Part shown: piece by piece, positions 52,401 through 61,400 of the stretch
How positions within the stretch are numbered: the first letter of the stretch is position 1
Layout of the letters: each line of letters begins with the position of its first letter
NCBI RefSeq assembly: GCF_037042905.1
Contig: NC_087262.1
Span: 9,529,501 to 9,593,500 of the forward strand
DNA: 64,000 nucleotides
Direction: 5' to 3'
DNA from: Lytechinus pictus
Taxonomy: Eukaryota; Echinodermata; Echinoidea; Temnopleuroida; Toxopneustidae
The notes under the pieces: generated by a model
What the model was told of the DNA's origin: nothing
Seen by the model: the letters and a program-made list of their open reading frames with translations, nothing else
Database searches by the model: none
Position numbers and translations under genes: made by a program

Positions 52401-55400
52401 TCTTGACACATACAGCCGTTCTCTCTCACACACAGGCGAGAGATTTTGCGATAGAATAGATAGATAATATAAAACATCTTTAGAAAGAGTGTGTAATTGG
52501 TTTTAAATTAGCACTGAAATGGCAAAAATACTGTAATCTTTTACCTGTTTCACAGTTTGTTCCAGTATGAGTGTTTGGACATTGGCATGAGTATTGACCA
52601 TCAGCAGAAGAGCATATTCCTCCATTTTGACAGGGTGATGAATCGCAGGGGTCAAACACTGATCAGATACCAATGAAAATGATCAAGAAGGACAAATCAT
52701 TAACAGATAATGTAAAAGAGTCTCTAGACACACACACAACCACACTCTCTCTTACACAGGGAGGAGATTTGACAATATCATACAAGGATAACATAAAACA
52801 TCTTTAGATAGAGTAGAAAGAGTGTGTAATTGGTTTTAAATTAGCACTGAAATGGAAAAAATACTGTCATCTTTTACCTGTTTCACAGTTTGTTCCAGTA
52901 TGAGTGTTTGGACATTGGCATGAGTATTGACCATCAGCAGAAGAGCATATTCCTCCATTTTGACAGGGTGATGAATCGCAGGGGTCAAACACTGATCAGA
53001 TACCAATGAAAATGATCAAGAAGGACAAATCATTAACAGATAATGTAAAAGGAGTCTCTAGACACACACACAGCCACACTCTTTCTTACACAGGGAGGAG
53101 ATTTGACAATATCATACAAGGATAACATAAAACATCTTTAGATAGAGTAGAAAGAGTGTGTAATTGGTTTTAAATTAGCACTGAAATGGAAAAAATACTG
53201 TCATCTTTTACCTGTTTCACAGTTTGTTCCAGTATGAGTGTTTGGACATTGGCATGAGTATTGACCATCAGCAGAAGAGCATATTCCTCCATTTTGACAG
53301 GGTGATGAATCGCAGGGGTCAAACACTGATCAGATACCAATGAAAATGATCAAGAAGGACAAATCATTAACGGATATACAAAATATGTGAAAGGAGTCTC
53401 TTGGCACATACAGCCGTTCTCTCTCACACACAGGCGAGAGATTTTGCGATAGAATAGATAGATAATATAAAACATCTTTAGAAAGAGTTTGTAATTGGTT
53501 TTAAATTAGCACTGAAATGGCAAAAATACTGTCATCTTTTACCTGTTTCACAGTTTGTTCCAGTATGAGTGTTTGGACATTGGCATGAGTATTGACCATC
53601 AGCAGAAGAGCATATTCCTCCATTTTGACAGGGTGATGAATCGCAGGGGTCAAACACTGATCAGATACCAATGAAAATGATCAAGAAGGACAAATCATTA
53701 ACAGATAATGTAAAAGAGTCTCTAGACACACACACAACCACACTCTTTCTTACACAGGGAGGAGATTTGACAATATTATACAAGGATAACATAAAACATC
53801 TTTAGATAGAGTAGAAAGAGTGTGTAATTGGTTTTAAATTAGCACTGAAATGGAAAAAATACTGTCATCTTTTACCTGTTTCACAGTTTGTTCCAGTATG
53901 AGTGTTTGGACATTGGCATGAGTATTGACCATCAGCAGAAGAGCATATTCCTCCATTTTGACAGGGTGATGAATCGCAGGGGTCAAACACTGATCAGATA
54001 CCAATGAAAATGATCAAAAAGGACAAATCATTAACAGATAATGTAAAAGGAGTCTCTAGACACACACACAACCACACTCTTTCTTACACAGGGAGGAGAT
54101 TTGACAATATCATACAAGGATAACATAAAACATCTTTAGATAGAGTAGAAAGAGTGTGTAATTGGTTTTAAATTAGCACTGAAATGGCAAAAATACTGTC
54201 ATCTTTTACCTGTTTCACAGTTTGTTCCAGTATGAGTGTTTGGACATTGGCATGAGTATTGACCATCAGCAGAAGAGCATATTCCTCCATTTTGACAGGG
54301 TGATGAATCGCAGGGGTCAAACACTGATCAGATACCAATGAAAATGATCAAGAAGGACAAATCATTAACAGATAATGTAAAAGGAGTCTCTAGACACACA
54401 CACAACCACACTCTCTCTTACACAGGGAGGAGATTTGACAATATCATACAAGGATAACATAAAACATCTTTAGATAGAGTAGAAAGAGTGTGTTATTGGT
54501 TTTAAATTAGCACTGAAATGGCAAAAATACTGTCATATTTTACCTGTTTCACAGTTTGTTCCAGTATGAGTGTTTGGACATTGGCATGAGTATTGACCAT
54601 CAGCAGAAGAGCATATTCCTCCATTTTGACAGGGTGATGAATCGCAGGGGTCAAACACTGATCAGATACCAATGAAAATGATCAAGAAGGACAAATCATT
54701 AACAGATAATGTAAAAGAGTCTCTAGACACACACACAACCACACTCTCTCTTACACAGGGAGGAGATTTGACAATATCATACAAGGATAACATAAAACAT
54801 CTTTAGATAGAGTAGAAAGAGTGTGTAATTGGTTTTAAATTAGCACTGAAATGGCAAAAATACTGTCATCTTTTAACTGTTTCACAGTTTGTTCCAGTAT
54901 GAGTGTTTGGACATTGGCATGAGTATTGACCATCAGCAGAAGAGCATATTCCTCCATTTTGACAGGGTGATGAATCGCAGGGGTCAAACACTGATCAGAT
55001 ACCAATGAAAATGATCAAGAAGGACAAATCATTAACAGATAATGTAAAAGGAGTCTCTAGACACACACACAACCACACTTTTTCTTACACAGGGAGGAGA
55101 TTTGACAATATCATACAAGGATAACATAAAACATCTTTAGATAGAATAGAAAGAGTGTGTAATTGGTTTTAAATTAGCACTGAAATGGCAAAAATACTGT
55201 CATCTTTTACCTGTTTCACAGTTTGTTCCAGTATGAGTGTTTGGACATTGGCATGAGTATTGACCATCAGCAGAAGAGCATATTCCTCCATTTTGACAGG
55301 GTGATGAATCGCAGGGGTCAAACACTGATCAGATACCAATGAAAATGATCAAGAAGGACAAATCATTAACAGATAATGTAAAAGGAGTCTCTAGACACAC

Positions 55401-58400
55401 ACACAACCACACTCTCTCTTACACAGGGAGGAGATTTGACAATATCATACAAGGATAACATAAAACATCTTTAGAAAGAGTAGAAAGAGTGTGTAATTGG
55501 TTTTAAATTAGCACTGAAATGGCAAAAATACTGTCAATTTTTACCTGTATCACAGTTTGTTCCAGTATGAGTGCTCGGACATTCACATGAGTATTGACCA
55601 TCAGCAGAAGAGCATATTCCTCCATTTTGACAAGGTGATGATTCGCAGGGGTCAAACACTGATTTAAGATACCAATGAAATAATCAAGAAGGATTAATCA
55701 TTAACGGATATACAAAATATGTGAAAGGAGTCTCTTGACACATACAGCCATTATCTCTCACACACAGGCAAGATATTTTGCGATAGAATAGATAGATAAT
55801 ATAAAACATCTTTAGAAAGAGTGTGTAATTGGTTTTAAATTAGCACTGAAATTGCAAAAATACTGTAATCTTTTACCTGTTTCACAGTTTGTTCCGGTAT
55901 GAGTGTTTGGACATTGGCATGAGTATTGACCATCAGCAGAAGAGCATATTCCTCCATTTTGACAGGGTGATGAATCGCAGGGGTCAAACACTGATCAGAT
56001 ACCAATTAAAATGATCAAGAAGGACAAATCATTAACAGATAATGTAAAAGAGTCTCTAGACACACACACAACCACACTCTCTCTTACACAGGGAGGAGAT
56101 TTGACAATATCATACAAGGATAACATAAAACATCTTTAGATAGAGTAGAAAGAGTGTGTAATTGGTTTTAAATTAGCACTGAAATGGAAAAAATACTGTC
56201 ATCTTTTACCTGTTTCACAGTTTGTTCCAGTATGAGTGTTTGGACATTGGCATGAGTATTGACCATCAGCAGAAGAGCATATTCCTCCATTTTGACAGGG
56301 TGATGAATCGCAGGGGTCAAACACTGATCAGATACCAATGAAAATGATCAAGAAGGACAAATCATTAACAGATAATGTAAAAGGAGTCTCTAGACACACA
56401 CACAACCACACTCTCTCTTACACAGGGACGAGATTTGACAATATCATACAAGGATAACATAAAACATCTTTAGATAGAGTAGAAAGAGTGTGTAATTGGT
56501 TTTAAATTAGCACTGAAATGGAAAAAATACTGTCATCTTTTACCTGTTTCACAGTTTGTTCCAGTATGAGTGTTTGGACATTGGCATGAGTATTGACCAT
56601 CAGCAGAAGAGCATATTCCTCCATTTTGACAGGGTGATGAATCGCAGGGGTCAAACACTGATCAGATACCAATGAAAATGATCAAGAAGGACAAATCATT
56701 AACAGATAATGTAAAAGGAGTCTCTAGACACACACACAACCACACTCTTTCTTACACAGGGAGGAGATTTGACAATATCATACAAGGATAACATAAAACA
56801 TCTTTAGATAGAGTAGAAAGAGTGTGTAATTGGTTTTAAATTAGCACTGAAATGGCAAAAATACTGTCATCTTTTACCTGTTTCACAGTTTGTTCCAGTA
56901 TGAGTGTTTGGACATTGGCATGAGTATTGACCATCAGCAGAAGAGCATATTCCTCCATTTTGACAGGGTGATGAATCGCAGGGGTCAAACACTGATCAGA
57001 TACCAATGAAAATGATCAAGAAGGACAAATCATTAACGGATATACAAAATATGTGAAAGGAGTCTCTTGACACATACAGCCGTTCTCTCTCACACACAGG
57101 CGAGAGATTTTGCGATAGAATAGATAGATAATATAAAACATCTTTAGGAAGAGTTTGTAATTGGTTTTAAATTAGCACTGAAATGGCAAAAATACTGTAA
57201 TCTTTTACCTGTTTCACAGTTTGTTCCAGTATGAGTGTTTGGACATTGGCATGAGTATTGACCATCAGCAGAAGAGCATATTCCTCCATTTTGACAGGGT
57301 GATGAATCGCAGGGGTCAAACACTGATCAGATACCAATGAAAATGATCAAGAAGGACAAATCATTAACAGATAATGTAAAAGAGTCTCTAGACACACACA
57401 CAACCACACTCTCTCTTACACAGGGAGGAGATTTGACAATATCATACAAGGATAACATAAAACATCTTTAGATAGAGTGTGTAATTGGTTTTAAATTAGC
57501 ACTGAAATGGCAAAAATACTGTAATCTTTTACCTGTTTCACAGTTTGTTCCAGTATGAGTGTTTGGACATTGGCATGAGTATTGACCATCAGCAGAAGAG
57601 CATATTCCTCCATTTTGACAGGGTGATGAATCGCAGGGGTCAAACACTGATAAGATACCAATGAAATAATCAAGAAGGATTAATCATTAACAGATATACA
57701 AAATATGTAAAAGGAGTCTCTTGACACATACAGCCGTTCTCTCTCACACACAGGCGAGAGATTTTGCGATAGAATAGATAGATAATATAAAACATCTTTA
57801 GAAAGAGTGTGTAATTGGTTTTAAATTAGCACTGAAATGGCAAAAATACTGTAATCTTTTACCTGTTTCACAGTTTGTTCCAGTATGAGTGTTTGGACAT
57901 TGGCATGAGTATTGACCATCAGCAGAAGAGCATATTCCTCCATTTTGACAGGGTGATGAATCGCAGGGGTCAAACACTGATCAGATACCAATGAAAATGA
58001 TCAAGAAGGACAAATCATTAACAGATAATGTAAAAGGAGTCTCTAGACACACACACAACCACACTCTTTCTTACACAGGGAGGAGATTTGACAATATCAT
58101 ACAAGGATAACATAAAACATCTTTAGATAGAGTAGAAAGAGTGTGTAATTGGTTTTAAATTAGCACTGAAATGGCAAAAATACTGTCATCTTTTACCTGT
58201 TTCACAGTTTGTTCCAGTATGAGTGTTCGGACATTGGCATGAGTATTGACCATCAGCAGAAGAGCATATTCCTCCATTTTGACAGGGTGATGAATCGCAG
58301 GGGTCAAACACTGATCAGATACCAATGAAAATGATCAAGAAGGACAAATCATTAACGGATATACAAAATATGTGAAAGGAGTCTCTTGACACATACAGCC

Positions 58401-61400
58401 GTTCTCTCTCACACACAGGCGAGAGATTTTGCGATAGAATAGATAGATAATATAAAACATCTTTAGAAAGAGTGTGTAATTGGTTTTAAATTAGCACTGA
58501 AATGGCAAAAATACTGTAATCTTTTACCTGTTTCACAGTTTGTTCCAGTATGAGTGTTTGGACATTGGCATGAGTATTGACCATCAGCAGAAGAGCATAT
58601 TCCTCCATTTTGACAGGGTGATGAATCGCAGGGGTCAAACACTGATCAGATACCAATGAAAATGATCAAGAAGGACAAATCATTAACAGATAATGTAAAA
58701 GAGTCTCTAGACACACACACAACCACACTCTCTCTTACACAGGGAGGAGATTTGACAATATCATACAAGGATAACATAAAACATCTTTAGATAGAGTAGA
58801 AAGAGTGTGTAATTGGTTTTAAATTAGCACTGAAATGGAAAAAATACTGTCATCTTTTACCTGTTTCACAGTTTGTTCCAGTATGAGTGTTTGGACATTG
58901 GCATGAGTATTGACCATCAGCAGAAGAGCATATTCCTCCATTTTGACAGGGTGATGAATCGCAGGGGTCAAACACTGATCAGATACCAATGAAAATGATC
59001 AAGAAGGACAAATCATTAACAGATAATGTAAAAGGAGTCTCTAGACACACACACAGCCACACTCTTTCTTACACAGGGAGGAGATTTGACAATATCATAC
59101 AAGGATAACATAAAACATCTTTAGATAGAGTAGAAAGAGTGTGTAATTGGTTTTAAATTAGCACTGAAATGGAAAAAATACTGTCATCTTTTACCTGTTT
59201 CACAGTTTGTTCCAGTATGAGTGTTTGGACATTGGCATGAGTATTGACCATCAGCAGAATAGCATATTCCTCCATTTTGACAGGGTGATGAATCGCAGGG
59301 GTCAAACACTGATCAGATACCAATGAAAATGATCAAGAAGGACAAATCATTAACGGATATACAAAATATGTGAAAGGAGTCTCTTGGCACATACAGCCGT
59401 TCTCTCTCACACACAGGCGAGAGATTTTGCGATAGAATAGATAGATAATATAAAACATCTTTAGAAAGAGTTTGTAATTGGTTTTAAATTAGCACTGAAA
59501 TGGCAAAAATACTGTAATCTTTTACCTGTTTCACAGTTTGTTCCAGTATGAGTGTTTGGACATTGGCATGAGTATTGACCATCAGCAGAAGAGCATATTC
59601 CTCCATTTTGACAGGGTGATGAATCGCAGGGGTCAAACACTGATCAGATACCAATGAAAATGATCAAGAAGTACAAATCATTAACAGATAATGTAAAAGA
59701 GTCTCTAGACACACACACAACCACACTCTCTCTTACACAGGGAGGAGATTTGACAATATCATACAAGGATAACATAAAACATCTTTAGATAGAGTAGAAA
59801 GAGTGTGTTATTGGTTTTAAATTAGCACTGAAATGGCAAAAATACTGTCATATTTTACCTGTTTCACAGTTTGTTCCAGTATGAGTGTTTGGACATTGGC
59901 ATGAGTATTGACCATCAGCAGAAAAGCATATTCCTCCATTTTGACAGGGTGATGAATCGCAGGGGTCAAACACTGATCAGATACCAATGAAAATGATCAA
60001 GAAGGACAAATCATTAACAGATAATGTAAAAGAGTCTCTAGACACACACACAACCACACTCTCTCTTACACAGGGAGGAGATTTGACAATATCATACAAG
60101 GATAACATAAAACATCTTTAGATAGAGTAGAAAGAGTGTGTAATTGGTTTTAAATTAGCAGTGAAATGGAAAAAATACTGTCATCTTTTACCTGTTTCAC
60201 AGTTTGTTCCAGTATGAGTGTTTGGACATTGGCATGAGTATTGACCATCAGCAGAAGAGCATATTCCTCCATTTTGACAGGGTGATGAATCGCAGGGGTC
60301 AAACACTGATCAGATACCAATGAAAATGATCAAGAAGGACAAATCATTAACAGATAATGTAAAAGGAGTCTCTAGACACACACACAACCACACTTTTTCT
60401 TACACAGGGAGGAGATTTGACAATATCATACAAGGATAACATAAAACATCTTTAGATAGAATAGAAAGAGTGTGTAATTGGTTTTAAATTAGCACTGAAA
60501 TGGCAAAAATACTGTCATCTTTTACCTGTTTCACAGTTTGTTCCAGTATGAGTGTTTGGACATTGGCATGAGTATTGACCATCAGCAGAAGAGCATATTC
60601 CTCCATTTTGACAGGGTGATGAATCGCAGGGGTCAAACACTGATCAGATACCAATGAAAATGATCAAGAAGGACAAATCATTAACAGATAATGTAAAAGG
60701 AGTCTCTAGACACACACACAACCACACTCTCTCTTACACAGGGAGGAGATTTGACAATATCATACAAGGATAACATAAAAAATCTTTAGAAAGAGTAGAA
60801 AGAGTGTGTAATTGGTTTTAAATTAGCACTGAAATGGCAAAAATACTGTCAATTTTTACCTGTATCACAGTTTGTTCCAGTATGAGTGCTCGGACATTCA
60901 CATGAGTATTGACCATCAGCAGAAGAGCATATTCCTCCATTTTGACAAGGTGATGATTCGCAGGGGTCAAACACTGATTTAAGATACCAATGAAATAATC
61001 AAGAAGGATTAATCATTAACGGATATACAAAATATGTGAAAGGAGTCTCTTGACACATACAGCCATTATTTCTCACACACAGGCAAGATATTTTGCGATA
61101 GAATAGATAGATAATATAAAACATCTTTAGAAAGAGTGTGTAATTGGTTTTAAATTAGCACTGAAATTGCAAAAATACTGTAATCTTTTACCTGTTTCAC
61201 AGTTTGTTCCGGTATGAGTGTTTGGACATTGGCATGAGTATTGACCATCAGCAGAAGAGCATATTCCTCCATTTTGACAGGGTGATGAATCGCAGGGGTC
61301 AAACACTGATCAGATACCAATTAAAATGATCAAGAAGGACAAATCATTAACAGATAATGTAAAAGAGTCTCTAGACACACACACAACCACACTCTCTCTT

